Assembly: GCA_903861115.1 (NCBI GenBank)
Contig: CAIOTD010000148.1
Span: 1-43,784, forward strand
Source of the DNA: an uncultured Burkholderiales bacterium
GTDB taxonomy: Bacteria > Pseudomonadota > Gammaproteobacteria > Burkholderiales > Burkholderiaceae_C
Reading direction: 5' to 3'
Length of the DNA stretch: 43,784 bases
The position numbers were made by a program, and so were the translations under genes. Under the pieces are notes generated by a model. The model worked only from the letters and a program-made list of their open reading frames with translations. It did not search any database and had not been told where the DNA came from. Positions within the stretch are counted from its first letter, which is position 1. Every line of letters starts with the position of its first letter. Positions 1 through 8,714 of this stretch are shown here, in pieces.

Positions 1-115
1 CGCTCCATTGGCGGGCGACTTTTTTAAGAGGGGTTTTTGCAACCTGGGAGACGACTTTGATGCTCATGCTCAGGAGTTTAGAAGAACAAGCGCTCAAATA
101 ATAAAAAGAGTTCAT
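1..115 (-). CDS. Partial divergent gene, N-terminus only (possible sensor kinase)
   Basis: A minus-strand frame stays open from an ATG at 115 (second in-frame ATG at 67) to the left edge. From 67 the product begins MSIKVVSQVAKTP and is basic, with several Lys and Arg in the first 20 residues. No clear Shine-Dalgarno precedes either ATG. In Burkholderiales a PAS-domain sensor histidine kinase often lies divergently upstream of aceE; this is positional inference, because no diagnostic domain is inside the window. It may also be a chance open frame, as only about 38 codons are visible. Confidence 0.4.
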   Translation of the reverse strand, partial: MNSFYYLSACSSKLLSMSIKVVSQVAKTPLKKVARQWS

Positions 116-126
116 TTTCTTATTAA

Positions 127-163
127 ATTTCACAATATGAAAAGATTAATCATATGTTGAAAT
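127..163. promoter_or_regulatory. Inverted repeat, operator candidate upstream of aceE
   Basis: Two 13-base arms (127-139 and 151-163) are inverted copies matching at 11 of 13 positions, separated by 11 A/T-rich bases. The right arm overlaps the -35 element proposed for aceE. The site lies between the aceE start and a divergent frame, where a dimeric regulator would be expected to bind. The repeat is seen directly; the operator role is inferred and no regulator is identified. Confidence 0.45.
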
Positions 164-185
164 CAAGAAAAATATGTGAGATACT
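157..185 (+). promoter_or_regulatory. Candidate sigma-70 promoter of aceE-aceF-lpdA
   Basis: TTGAAA at 157-162 and GATACT at 180-185 are separated by 17 bases. Transcription would begin near 192, giving a leader of about 35 bases before the aceE ATG. The aceE ribosome site AGGAG is at 216-220. The -10 box matches the consensus at four of six positions, so the call is moderate. Confidence 0.45.
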
Positions 186-226
186 CTGAAAAAAGACACA
201 ATACGTCATCAACTTAGGAGACAAGC

Positions 227-2938
227 ATGTCCGCTCAACCCAGCGATTCTCAAACCTTTGCCATCAACGATTCTGATTCTCAAGAAACCCGAGAGTGGCT
301 TGATGCGCTCAAGGCGGTGATTGAAAATGAAGGCCCTGAGAGAGCGCACTATCTATTAGAGCAACTCCTAGAGCAAGCGAGAGAGAGCAGCATTGACATG
401 CCTTTCTCCGCCAACACGGGGTACGTCAACACGATTGATGTTGACGAAGAGGAGACCTGTCCAGGCAACATTGAGATTGAAGAGCGATTAAGAGCTTTCA
501 TGCGTTGGAATGCCATGGCCATGGTCGTCAAAGCCAATCGCCACAACCCTGAGGATGGGGGAGACTTAGGGGGACACATTGGCTCCTTTGCGTCACTCGC
601 TCATCTTTTCGGTGCAGGCTTTAATCACTTTTGGCATGCAGAGAGTGAGAACCACGGGGGAGACCTCTTGTACATCCAAGGTCACGTCTCGCCGGGTGTG
701 TATGCCAGAGCTTATTTGGAAGGTCGCCTCTCAGAGGAGCAGCTCCTTAACTTCAGACAAGAGGTCAAAGGCGGTGGTTTATCGAGTTATCCCCACCCCA
801 AGTTGATGCCTGAATTCTGGCAGTTCCCGACCGTCTCCATGGGCCTGGGCCCCTTGATGGCGATTTATCAAGCTCGATTTTTGAAGTACCTGCACGCCAG
901 GGGCATTGCCAATACAGAGAACAGAAAGGTCTGGGTCTTTTGCGGAGACGGCGAAATGGATGAGGTGGAATCCTTGGGGGCCATCGGTTTGGCGGCAAGG
1001 GAGAAGTTGGACAACTTGGTGTTTGTGATCAACTGTAATTTGCAACGCTTGGACGGTCCTGTGCGTGGAAACGGCAAGATCATTCAAGAGCTTGAGAGCG
1101 AATTCAGAGGCAGTGGCTGGAACGTGATCAAGCTCATTTGGGGCTCCAATTGGGATGGCTTGCTGGCTAAAGACAAAGATGGTGCGCTCAGACGCATCAT
1201 GATGGAGACGGTGGATGGTGACTACCAAGCCTTCAAGGCCAACGATGGCGCTTATGTTAGAAAACACTTTTTCGGTCGTGACCCCAAGACCCTAGAGATG
1301 GTCGCCAAGATGAGCGATGATGAGATCTGGAATCTGCGCCGTGGTGGACACGATCCACAAAAGGTTTATGCCGCCTATGCCAAGGCCATGAAGCACACCG
1401 GACAGCCCAGCGTTTTGCTCATCAAAACCGTCAAAGGCTTTGGGATGGGTAAAGTTGGTGAGGGTAAGAACACCGTTCACCAAACCAAAAAGCTCACCGA
1501 TGAGGACATCAAGGCCTTTAGGGATCGTTTCAACATTCCCATCTCTGATGCCGATTTGCCCAAGTTGCCCTTTTATAAGCCAGCGGATGACACCCCAGAG
1601 ATGCAATATTTGCATCAAAGAAGAAAGGCCTTGGGGGGCTATTTGCCCCATCGCCGAGTGGTCAGTGAAGAGAAGTTCACCGCACCCCCCTTGGAGACCT
1701 TCAAAGCCATTTTGGAGCCCACCGTTGAGGGGCGCGAGATTTCGACCACACAAGCGTACGTTCGCTTTTTGACACAACTCTTAAGAGACCAAGCATTGGG
1801 CCCACGTGTGGTGCCCATTCTTGTGGACGAAGCCAGAACCTTCGGCATGGAGGGCCTCTTTAGACAGGTCGGTATTTACAATCCCGCGGGTCAACAGTAC
1901 ACGCCCGTGGACAAAGACCAAGTCATGTATTACAAGGAAGACAAGGCGGGTCAAATTCTGCAAGAAGGCATCAATGAGGCCGGTGGCATGAGCAGTTGGA
2001 TTGCCGCGGCGACCTCCTACTCAACCAACAACCGCATCATGATACCGTTTTACGTGTATTACTCCATGTTTGGTTTCCAGCGCATTGGTGACTTGGCCTG
2101 GGCAGCCGGCGACATGCAAGCTCGCGGATTCCTTTTGGGGGGCACCTCGGGTCGAACCACTTTGAACGGGGAGGGGTTGCAGCACGAGGATGGACACAGT
2201 CACATTTTGGCGGGCACCATTCCCAACTGCATCAGCTACGATCCAACCTTTGCACACGAAGTGGCCGTGATCATGCAAAATGGTTTGAAGCGCATGGTTG
2301 AAAAGCAAGAAAATGTCTTTTACTACATCACGCTTTTGAACGAAAACTATGCCATGCCTGGTCTAAAGCCAGGCAGTGAAGAAGAAATCATCAAAGGCAT
2401 GTATTTGCTCCAAGAGGCAGAGGGTCCAAAGAAAGCGCCAAGGGTCAACCTCTTGGGCTCAGGCACCATTCTTAGAGAATCCATTGCAGCAAAAGAGTTG
2501 CTCTTGAAGGACTTTGGCGTTGCAGCCAATGTGTGGAGTTGCCCAAGCTTCAATGAACTTGCCAGAGATGGCCAAGCGTGCGAGAGATGGAATTTACTCA
2601 ACCCGAGCAAAACGCCAAAACTCTCCTTTGTGGCTGAGCAACTTGGCAAGTATGCCGGCTCTGTCGTGGCCTCCACCGACTACATGAAGTCCTACGCCGA
2701 TCAAATTCGCGCCTTCATCCCCAAGGACAGAAGCTACAAAGTGCTGGGCACAGACGGTTTTGGACGCAGTGATTTTAGAAGCCGTTTGAGAGAGCACTTT
2801 GAGGTCAACCGTCACTTCATCGTTGTCGCGGCGCTCAAAGCCCTCAGTGAGGATGGGCTCGTTCCAGTGGAAAAAGTCACGCAAGCGATCGAAAAATACC
2901 AGATCGACACGCAAAAAATCAACCCCTTGTTTGCTTAA
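227..2938 (+). CDS. aceE: Pyruvate dehydrogenase E1 component (homodimeric type)
   Basis: This is the thiamine diphosphate enzyme that decarboxylates pyruvate and reductively acetylates the lipoyl groups of AceF; it is cytoplasmic. The 903-residue length fits the homodimeric E1 family. The ThDP/Mg motif starts with GDGEMDE at residues 240-246 and continues to the Asn at 271; an upstream GHVSPG segment at 152-157 is also typical. The ATG at 227 follows AGGAG (216-220) at six bases. It is the first gene of an operon with aceF (17-base gap) and lpdA. No truncation or unusual substitution was seen. A dyad and promoter lie directly upstream. Confidence 0.98.
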   Translation: MSAQPSDSQTFAINDSDSQETREWLDALKAVIENEGPERAHYLLEQLLEQARESSIDMPFSANTGYVNTIDVDEEETCPGNIEIEERLRAFMRWNAMAMVVKANRHNPEDGGDLGGHIGSFASLAHLFGAGFNHFWHAESENHGGDLLYIQGHVSPGVYARAYLEGRLSEEQLLNFRQEVKGGGLSSYPHPKLMPEFWQFPTVSMGLGPLMAIYQARFLKYLHARGIANTENRKVWVFCGDGEMDEVESLGAIGLAAREKLDNLVFVINCNLQRLDGPVRGNGKIIQELESEFRGSGWNVIKLIWGSNWDGLLAKDKDGALRRIMMETVDGDYQAFKANDGAYVRKHFFGRDPKTLEMVAKMSDDEIWNLRRGGHDPQKVYAAYAKAMKHTGQPSVLLIKTVKGFGMGKVGEGKNTVHQTKKLTDEDIKAFRDRFNIPISDADLPKLPFYKPADDTPEMQYLHQRRKALGGYLPHRRVVSEEKFTAPPLETFKAILEPTVEGREISTTQAYVRFLTQLLRDQALGPRVVPILVDEARTFGMEGLFRQVGIYNPAGQQYTPVDKDQVMYYKEDKAGQILQEGINEAGGMSSWIAAATSYSTNNRIMIPFYVYYSMFGFQRIGDLAWAAGDMQARGFLLGGTSGRTTLNGEGLQHEDGHSHILAGTIPNCISYDPTFAHEVAVIMQNGLKRMVEKQENVFYYITLLNENYAMPGLKPGSEEEIIKGMYLLQEAEGPKKAPRVNLLGSGTILRESIAAKELLLKDFGVAANVWSCPSFNELARDGQACERWNLLNPSKTPKLSFVAEQLGKYAGSVVASTDYMKSYADQIRAFIPKDRSYKVLGTDGFGRSDFRSRLREHFEVNRHFIVVAALKALSEDGLVPVEKVTQAIEKYQIDTQKINPLFA

Positions 2939-2955
2939 GGCTTAGGAGAGAACAC

Positions 2956-4638
2956 ATGAGCACCTTGGACATAAAAGTACCAGACATAGGGGATTTTGAC
3001 GCCGTCGCTGTGATTGAGTTGATGGTCAAAGTGGGCGACCATGTCAAAGTGGATCAGTCGTTGATCACGGTCGAGTCAGACAAAGCCTCCATGGAGATCC
3101 CCTCTTCTCATGAAGGGGTCATCACCGCGCTTAAAGTCAAAGTGGGCGACAAAGTCAAAGAAGGCAGCGTGATTGCAACGGTGACGCTCAGTGCAGGTGC
3201 CGCGGCGTCTGCTTCGCCCTCTGCGAGCAGCGCGCCCATGGCCGCTGCAGTGGCCCCAACGGTCGCCGCCGCGACAGCGCAGTCAAGCGCGCCTGCAGCC
3301 GTTCAAGCGAGCGCATCGGCTCCCAGCGAGCAAGCCGTGGTGGTGCCAGACATTGGTGACTTCAAAGATGTTGCTGTGATTGAGTTGATGGTCAAGGAAG
3401 GCGACACCGTCGGTGTCGACCAGTCGTTGATCACCGTTGAATCTGACAAAGCCTCCATGGAGATTCCTTCCTCCCACGCGGGCGTGGTGAAGGCTTTAAA
3501 GGTCAAAGTGGGCGACAAGATCAACAAGGGCGACTTGTTGGCCTTGGTGTTGTCTAGCGCGCCAGCTGCTGCTGCTGCTGCTGCGAGCAGTGCTGCGTCG
3601 GCCGTTGCGGTGTCTGCTGCCCCTGCGCCCGCTATGCGTGCACAAGGGTCTGCACCGAGTGCAGCGCCTGCACACCAGCCAAGCGATGTCACATCCTTGG
3701 TCAAAGTGCCGCATGCCTCACCCTCCATCAGAAAATTTGCGCGTGAGTTGGGCGTGCCGCTTGGCGAGGTCAAGGGCACGGGCTTCAAAGGTCGCATCAC
3801 CATAGAAGATGTGCAGTCGTTCTCCAAAGGCGTGATGAGTGGGCAAGTGCAAACCGCTCTTCAAAAAGCCAGTGCCTCCTCAAGTGGCGCGGGCTCGGGT
3901 GCGGGACTGGGCCTGCTCGATTGGCCCAAGGTCGATTTCACCAAGTTTGGCGCTGTTGAACGCAAGCCCATGGGCCGCATTAAAAAGATCAGTGGTGCAA
4001 ACTTGCATCGCAATTGGGTCATGATTCCTCATGTGACCAATCACGACGATGCCGACATCACCGAGCTTGAAGCCTTTCGCGTCTTGACCAACAAGGAACA
4101 TGAAAAGTCTGGGGTCAAGGTCACGATGCTTGCCTTTTTGATCAAGGCCTGTGTCTCTGCACTTAAAAAATTCCCCGAGTTCAACACCTCATTGGACGGC
4201 GAGGAGTTGGTCTACAAACACTATTTTCACATTGGATTCGCCGCCGACACGCCCAACGGCTTGATGGTGCCTGTGATCCGAGATGCTGATAAAAAGGGCG
4301 TCATGCAGATTTCTCAAGAGATGTCTGAGTTGGCCAAAAAAGCGCGCGATGGCAAATTAAGTCCCGCTGAGATGACCGGGGCTTGTTTCACCATCTCTTC
4401 ACTCGGGGGCATTGGGGGGCGCTACTTCACGCCCATCATCAATGCGCCTGAAGTGGCGATTCTGGGTGTTTGTAAGAGCCAAATACAGCCTGTTTGGGAC
4501 GGCAAGGCGTTTGTGCCTCGCTTGATCTTGCCCTTGTCTTTGAGCTGGGATCACCGCGTGATCGATGGCGCTTTGGCCGCAAGGTTCAATGCATACTTGG
4601 GTCAAATTCTGGCCGATTTCCGCAGAGTATTGCTCTAA
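2956..4638 (+). CDS. aceF: Dihydrolipoyl acetyltransferase, pyruvate dehydrogenase E2
   Basis: Core of the pyruvate dehydrogenase complex, moving acetyl groups from lipoyl-lysine to CoA. Two lipoyl domains are visible, with the lipoylated lysine in ESDKAS at K43 and K165. Each is followed by an Ala/Ser/Pro-rich flexible linker (about 80-125 and 200-245). The E1/E3-binding domain spans about 250-290, and the acyltransferase domain ends with the DHRVIDG motif (catalytic H533, D537). The 560-residue length agrees with the two-lipoyl form. AGGAG at 2944-2948 precedes the ATG, and the gene sits 17 bases after aceE. The third lipoyl domain of the complex is on the adjacent lpdA product. Confidence 0.97.
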   Translation: MSTLDIKVPDIGDFDAVAVIELMVKVGDHVKVDQSLITVESDKASMEIPSSHEGVITALKVKVGDKVKEGSVIATVTLSAGAAASASPSASSAPMAAAVAPTVAAATAQSSAPAAVQASASAPSEQAVVVPDIGDFKDVAVIELMVKEGDTVGVDQSLITVESDKASMEIPSSHAGVVKALKVKVGDKINKGDLLALVLSSAPAAAAAAASSAASAVAVSAAPAPAMRAQGSAPSAAPAHQPSDVTSLVKVPHASPSIRKFARELGVPLGEVKGTGFKGRITIEDVQSFSKGVMSGQVQTALQKASASSSGAGSGAGLGLLDWPKVDFTKFGAVERKPMGRIKKISGANLHRNWVMIPHVTNHDDADITELEAFRVLTNKEHEKSGVKVTMLAFLIKACVSALKKFPEFNTSLDGEELVYKHYFHIGFAADTPNGLMVPVIRDADKKGVMQISQEMSELAKKARDGKLSPAEMTGACFTISSLGGIGGRYFTPIINAPEVAILGVCKSQIQPVWDGKAFVPRLILPLSLSWDHRVIDGALAARFNAYLGQILADFRRVLL

Positions 4639-4656
4639 GCTTTAAGGACTGAACAT

Positions 4657-6465
4657 ATGGCAACGATGGATATCAAAGTTCCAGACATTGGGGACTTTAG
4701 CGAAGTGGCTGTGATTGAGGTCTTGGTCAAGGCAGGCGACACGGTCAAAGTGGAGCAAAGTTTGATCACGGTGGAGTCGGACAAGGCGTCGATGGAAATT
4801 CCTTGCTCGCATGCCGGCGTTGTGAAGAGCGTCCAGGTCAAGGTGGGCGACAAGGTGGCAGAGGGATCGGTGGTGTTGATCCTTGAGGGGACCCAAGACA
4901 CGGTTGCGCCAGCGCCCGTGGTGGCCGCCGCAAGCACACCCGCCAGCGCGCCCGCTCAGGCGGTCGTGGCCGCCAGCGTGGCCCCCGCTTTGGTGGGCGA
5001 CGCCGACTGCGATCTCTTGGTTTTAGGGGGTGGCCCCGGTGGATACTCGGCCGCTTTCAGGGCGGCAGATTTGGGCCTCAAAGTCACCCTCGTTGAGCGT
5101 TACGCCTCTTTGGGTGGGGTGTGCCTGAACGTCGGGTGCATTCCTTCTAAAGCTTTGCTGCATGTGGCCTCGGTCATGGACGAAGTGGCTCATTTGGCCG
5201 ACCTTGGGGTGGAGTTCTCCAAGCCCAAATTGAACATTGACAAGTTGCGCGGACACAAAGAGAAAGTGATCTCTAAACTCACGGGTGGCTTGTCGCAGAT
5301 GGCCAAGATGCGCAAAGTTCAAATCGTCAGAGGCTATGGCAGTTTCGTTGACGCGCATCACCTGAAGGTTGAAGAAACACAAGGTCAGGCTCAGGAAAAA
5401 ACCGGCAAAGAGCAGGTGATCTCCTTTAAGTCGTGCATCATTGCCGCGGGTTCGCAAGCTGTTCGCTTGCCCTTCATGCCTGAAGATCCCCGTGTGGTCG
5501 ATAGCACCGGCGCTTTGCTTTTAAAAGAAGTGCCCAAGAAAATGCTCATCTTGGGGGGTGGCATCATTGGCCTTGAAATGGGAACGGTCTACAGCACATT
5601 GGGCGCACGCCTGGATGTGGTGGAGATGATGGACGGTTTGATGCAAGGGGCAGACCGAGATCTTGTCAAGGTCTGGCAAAAGATGAATGCACATCGTTTT
5701 GACAAGATCATGCTCAAGACCAAAACCGTGGCTGCGAAAGCACTGCCCAAAGGCATCGAAGTGAGCTTTGAAGGACCTGAGGGGACGCACTCTGAAGTGT
5801 ATGACCTGGTCTTGCAAGCCGTGGGCAGAAGTCCAAATGGTAAAAAGATTGGTGCTGAAAAAGCTGGCGTTGAGGTCACCGACAGAGGCTTCATCAATGT
5901 GAATATTCAAATGCGCACCAATGTGTCGCACATCTTTGCCATTGGAGACTTGGTGGGTCAACCCATGCTTGCCCACAAGGCAGTCCATGAGGCCCATGTC
6001 GCTGCCGAAGTGATTGCCGGAGAGCTCTTGGGAGACGCTCATTTGGCACAGTCGGCCTTCAATGCGCGGGTCATCCCAAGCGTTGCCTACACGGATCCGG
6101 AAGTGGCATGGGTGGGGCTGACTGAAGACCAAGCCAAGGCGCAAGGCATCCCTGTGAAGAAAGGACTCTTTCCGTGGGCTGCCTCAGGTCGTGCCATTGC
6201 CAATGGACGCGATGAGGGCTTTACCAAATTGCTTTTTGATGATTCCCCAGAGGCCCATGGGCACGGGAAGATTTTGGGCGGTGGCATGGTGGGCACGCAT
6301 GCGGGCGACATGATTGGAGAGATTGCGCTCGCCATCGAAATGGGGGCCGACGCGATCGATATCGGTAAAACCATTCACCCGCATCCCACTTTGGGAGAAA
6401 GCATTGGCATGGCCGCCGAAGTGGCACACGGCAGTTGCACCGATTTGCCCCCTGCGAAAAAATAA
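4657..6465 (+). CDS. lpdA: Dihydrolipoyl dehydrogenase (E3) with N-terminal lipoyl domain
   Basis: Flavoprotein that reoxidises dihydrolipoamide and reduces NAD+. The 602 residues are longer than a plain E3 (about 475) because residues 1-80 form a lipoyl domain with K43 in ESDKAS. An Ala/Pro linker (about 82-115) leads to the FAD site GGGPGG (124-129), the redox disulfide C156/C161 in GGVCLNVGC, a second dinucleotide site GGGIIGLE, and the C-terminal catalytic HPHPTLGE. AAGGA at 4644-4648 precedes the ATG. This fused form is known in several betaproteobacterial pyruvate dehydrogenase operons. A second E3 without the lipoyl domain is encoded after sucB, so the two complexes appear to have dedicated E3 subunits. 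Confidence 0.97.
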   Translation: MATMDIKVPDIGDFSEVAVIEVLVKAGDTVKVEQSLITVESDKASMEIPCSHAGVVKSVQVKVGDKVAEGSVVLILEGTQDTVAPAPVVAAASTPASAPAQAVVAASVAPALVGDADCDLLVLGGGPGGYSAAFRAADLGLKVTLVERYASLGGVCLNVGCIPSKALLHVASVMDEVAHLADLGVEFSKPKLNIDKLRGHKEKVISKLTGGLSQMAKMRKVQIVRGYGSFVDAHHLKVEETQGQAQEKTGKEQVISFKSCIIAAGSQAVRLPFMPEDPRVVDSTGALLLKEVPKKMLILGGGIIGLEMGTVYSTLGARLDVVEMMDGLMQGADRDLVKVWQKMNAHRFDKIMLKTKTVAAKALPKGIEVSFEGPEGTHSEVYDLVLQAVGRSPNGKKIGAEKAGVEVTDRGFINVNIQMRTNVSHIFAIGDLVGQPMLAHKAVHEAHVAAEVIAGELLGDAHLAQSAFNARVIPSVAYTDPEVAWVGLTEDQAKAQGIPVKKGLFPWAASGRAIANGRDEGFTKLLFDDSPEAHGHGKILGGGMVGTHAGDMIGEIALAIEMGADAIDIGKTIHPHPTLGESIGMAAEVAHGSCTDLPPAKK

Positions 6466-6490
6466 ATGCGCTAAGGCCTGGGTCGCTGTG

Positions 6491-6526
6491 AAAGGGATGC
6501 TCTGTCAAAGAGCATCCCTTTTTTTT
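6491..6526 (+). terminator. Rho-independent terminator of the pyruvate dehydrogenase operon
   Basis: A perfect 13-base-pair stem (6491-6503 with 6509-6521) has a 5-base loop and runs into eight T residues (6519-6526). It lies 25 bases after the lpdA stop. Stem length, short loop and T-tract make this a strong intrinsic terminator. Confidence 0.93.
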
Positions 6527-6530
6527 AGCC

Positions 6531-6889
6531 CCTCACTTGGCCTGTGCATCGATGTTGTTGTGGTTCACCAGATGTGTTGTGCCAACAAAAGTTTGTAGAG
6601 CACTGAGGAAATAAGGTGCAGGCTTGTTCTCGCTGAACAGCGACAAAATCGATCCGAACATGACCGTTGAGGTTTTTTTCTCAAGCACTGTTATTTATTA
6701 TTGACGGCGTTCATTTTTAGTGGCTTTAAATATTACAATTTGATGACATTTTTATGGGCTAAAAAAGCAATAGAAAGCATTCATTTTTTTGATCTTTGGT
6801 GAAGCGATTCAAGTGCGAGCATGTTCGCATGATTCAAGCCTAGAAGATCAATCTCACCTCAACATCGTTAACCACATTGGGTATGGATC
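6531..6889. other. Intergenic region between lpdA terminator and DUF47 gene
   Basis: This stretch has no convincing gene and becomes A/T-rich from about 6670. The only element supported here is a weak promoter candidate at 6701-6730. No Pho-box-like direct repeat was recognised by eye, although the downstream genes handle phosphate. Confidence 0.6.
6701..6730 (+). promoter_or_regulatory. Weak candidate promoter for the DUF47-pit operon
   Basis: TTGACG (6701-6706) is followed after 18 bases by TTTAAA (6725-6730). The -35 is a five of six match and the -10 four of six. The leader to the ATG at 6890 would be about 150 bases, so another start site nearer the gene is possible. Confidence 0.28.
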
Positions 6890-7534
6890 ATGTTTGGAAA
6901 ATTTTTACCGCGTGAAGACAACTTCTTTGAGCTGTTCAATAAACACGCAGACAGAATTGTTGAGGCCGCGCAAGCCTTCTCAAGATTGATTGAGTTTTAC
7001 TCAGATGAGGACCTGAGAAACAAATACACAGCAGATGTGATCCAAGCTGAGAAGTCGGCCGATCGAATCACCCATGAGGTGAATCGTGCATTGCACAAGA
7101 CCTTCATCACGCCGATTCATCGCGAGCAAATTCATTCCCTGATCAACACCATGGACGATGTGGCTGATTTGATTCAAGATTCTGCTGAAACCATGGCCTT
7201 ATACGACGTGCGAGCCATCACGGTCGAGATCAAGCGACTCACCGATATCAGTGTGAAGTGCTGCGAGCGACTCAGGCATGGTGTGAGTTTGCTCTCAAGC
7301 ATTGCTGAGCCAGTCAACTCTGAGGCGGCTTTAAAGACGTGTGAGGAAATCGATCAACTTGAGTCCGATGCGGACCGTGTCATGCGCAGCGCCATGAGCA
7401 AGCTCTTTAGGGAAGAAAACGATGTCAAAGAAATCATCAAGTACAAGGCGATTTATGAGTTGTTGGAAACGATCAGTGATAAATGCGAGGATGTTGCCAA
7501 TTTGATTGAAGGCATTGTTCTAGAAAACTCTTGA
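6890..7534 (+). CDS. DUF47 (PhoU-like) family protein, Pit accessory protein
   Basis: The 214-residue, mostly helical protein begins MFGKFLPRED and has the full length of the DUF47/PhoU-related family. Members occur next to Pit permeases and are thought to regulate or assist phosphate uptake; the exact mechanism is not settled. Here the stop is only 13 bases before pit, so the two are almost certainly co-transcribed. Glu/Asp-rich helices such as MDDVADLIQD and CEEIDQLESD fit the metal-binding helical bundle of PhoU-like proteins. The ribosome site is weak (GG-rich bases at about 6879-6886), but the N-terminus is the usual one for the family. Confidence 0.9.
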   Translation: MFGKFLPREDNFFELFNKHADRIVEAAQAFSRLIEFYSDEDLRNKYTADVIQAEKSADRITHEVNRALHKTFITPIHREQIHSLINTMDDVADLIQDSAETMALYDVRAITVEIKRLTDISVKCCERLRHGVSLLSSIAEPVNSEAALKTCEEIDQLESDADRVMRSAMSKLFREENDVKEIIKYKAIYELLETISDKCEDVANLIEGIVLENS

Positions 7535-7547
7535 CCCACCACTTTTT

Positions 7548-8555
7548 ATGATCACGACGCATGCCTCAATTTGGTTCATTGTTTTATTGGTGTTTTTGGC
7601 GCTCGCCTTTGATTTTTTGAATGGCTTTCACGATTCCGCCAACTCCATCGCAACGGTGGTCTCAACGGGGGTGTTAAAGCCCAATCAAGCGGTTGTCTTT
7701 GCGGCCTTCTTTAACTTGATCGCCATCTTTGTTTTTAAGTTAAGCGTGGCTGCAACCATTGGCAAAGGCATTGTGACCCTGAGTGTCGTTGACACGAATG
7801 TTGTATTGGGCGCCTTGACTGGGGCGTGTCTGTGGAATTTGATCACTTGGTATTACGGTATTCCAAGCAGTTCCTCGCATGCATTGATCGGGGGTATTGT
7901 GGGCGCTGTGATGATGAAGGTGGGTGTTTCTGGTTTGAACTCGAGCGGTATCATGAAGACCGTGGCTTTTATTTTTGTCTCGCCCTTGGTTGGATTTATT
8001 TTGGGCTCCCTGATCGTGGTCCTTTGCTCATGGATTTTTAGGGGGTCGACGCCTTCTAAAGTTGACCGGTGGTTTCGCAGCTTGCAGCTGGTCTCGGCCG
8101 GTGCCTACAGCCTGGGCCACGGCGGCAACGACGCACAAAAGACCATTGGTATTATTTGGATGCTCCTGCTTGCAACGGGTTATGCCAGCACGCAAGACAC
8201 CATGCCGCCCATGTGGGTGGTGGTTGCTTGTTATGTGGCCATTTCAATGGGCACTTTGTTTGGGGGATGGCGCATTGTGAGGACCATGGGTCAAAAGATC
8301 ACCAAGCTCAAACCCTTTGGGGGCTTTTGCGCAGAAACTGGAGGTGCCTTGACGCTGTTCATGGCCACCTTTTTGGGCGTTCCTGTCTCAACCACTCACA
8401 CCATCACAGGGGCGATTGTGGGGGTAGGCTCTGTTCAACGCGCAAGCGCCGTCAGGTGGGGCGTGGCCGGTACCATCGTCTGGGCATGGATTTTCACGAT
8501 TCCTGCAAGCGCATTGATCGCTGCCCTTGTTTACTATCTGAGCACATCGATTTGA
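7548..8555 (+). CDS. pit: Low-affinity inorganic phosphate transporter (PiT family)
   Basis: Inner-membrane symporter for phosphate (usually as a metal-phosphate complex with H+). The 335 residues contain about ten hydrophobic segments and the internal duplication expected of PiT proteins: GFHDSAN near 27-32 mirrors GHGGNDAQK at 190-198, and PSSSSHAL (106-113) mirrors PVSTTHT (279-285). It follows the DUF47 gene by 13 bases. This length matches the short bacterial form without a large cytoplasmic loop. The stop codon overlaps the first base of a palindrome that may terminate transcription. Confidence 0.95.
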   Translation: MITTHASIWFIVLLVFLALAFDFLNGFHDSANSIATVVSTGVLKPNQAVVFAAFFNLIAIFVFKLSVAATIGKGIVTLSVVDTNVVLGALTGACLWNLITWYYGIPSSSSHALIGGIVGAVMMKVGVSGLNSSGIMKTVAFIFVSPLVGFILGSLIVVLCSWIFRGSTPSKVDRWFRSLQLVSAGAYSLGHGGNDAQKTIGIIWMLLLATGYASTQDTMPPMWVVVACYVAISMGTLFGGWRIVRTMGQKITKLKPFGGFCAETGGALTLFMATFLGVPVSTTHTITGAIVGVGSVQRASAVRWGVAGTIVWAWIFTIPASALIAALVYYLSTSI

Positions 8556-8583
8556 TCGCCTAGCGCTAGGCGATGTCCCTTTT
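8555..8583 (+). terminator. Palindrome after pit, possible terminator
   Basis: A perfect 20-base palindrome at 8555-8574 has CGCCTAG and CTAGGCG as its arms. It begins at the last base of the pit stop codon and is followed by GTCCCTTTT. The T-run is short, so termination may be weak. The same arm sequence recurs in the ndk terminator. Confidence 0.4.
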
Positions 8584-8627
8584 GAGAGAAAGCTCCTTTC
8601 GATGCCCAGCTCGCTGATGGGGTCAAC

Positions 8628-8662
8628 AAGCCCTCAGCCTCTTTTCGAGGCGCTGAAGGCTT
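8628..8662. repeat. Imperfect inverted repeat between pit and the NlpC/P60 gene
   Basis: The arms AAGCCCTCAGC-CTC and GAGGCGCTGAAGGCTT can pair around a TTTTC loop with one mismatch and a two-base bulge. It lies between two convergent genes. Neither side has a proper T-tract directly after the stem, so a terminator role is unproven. Confidence 0.35.
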
Positions 8663-8714
8663 GCGAAAAAAGATCGAATCGCAAAGCATCGATCGGCTAC
8701 CCAAATGTAGACGT

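Noticed and set aside
6531-6889. Pho box upstream of the phosphate permease operon
   Set aside because: No CTGTCAT-type direct repeat with the right spacing was visible.
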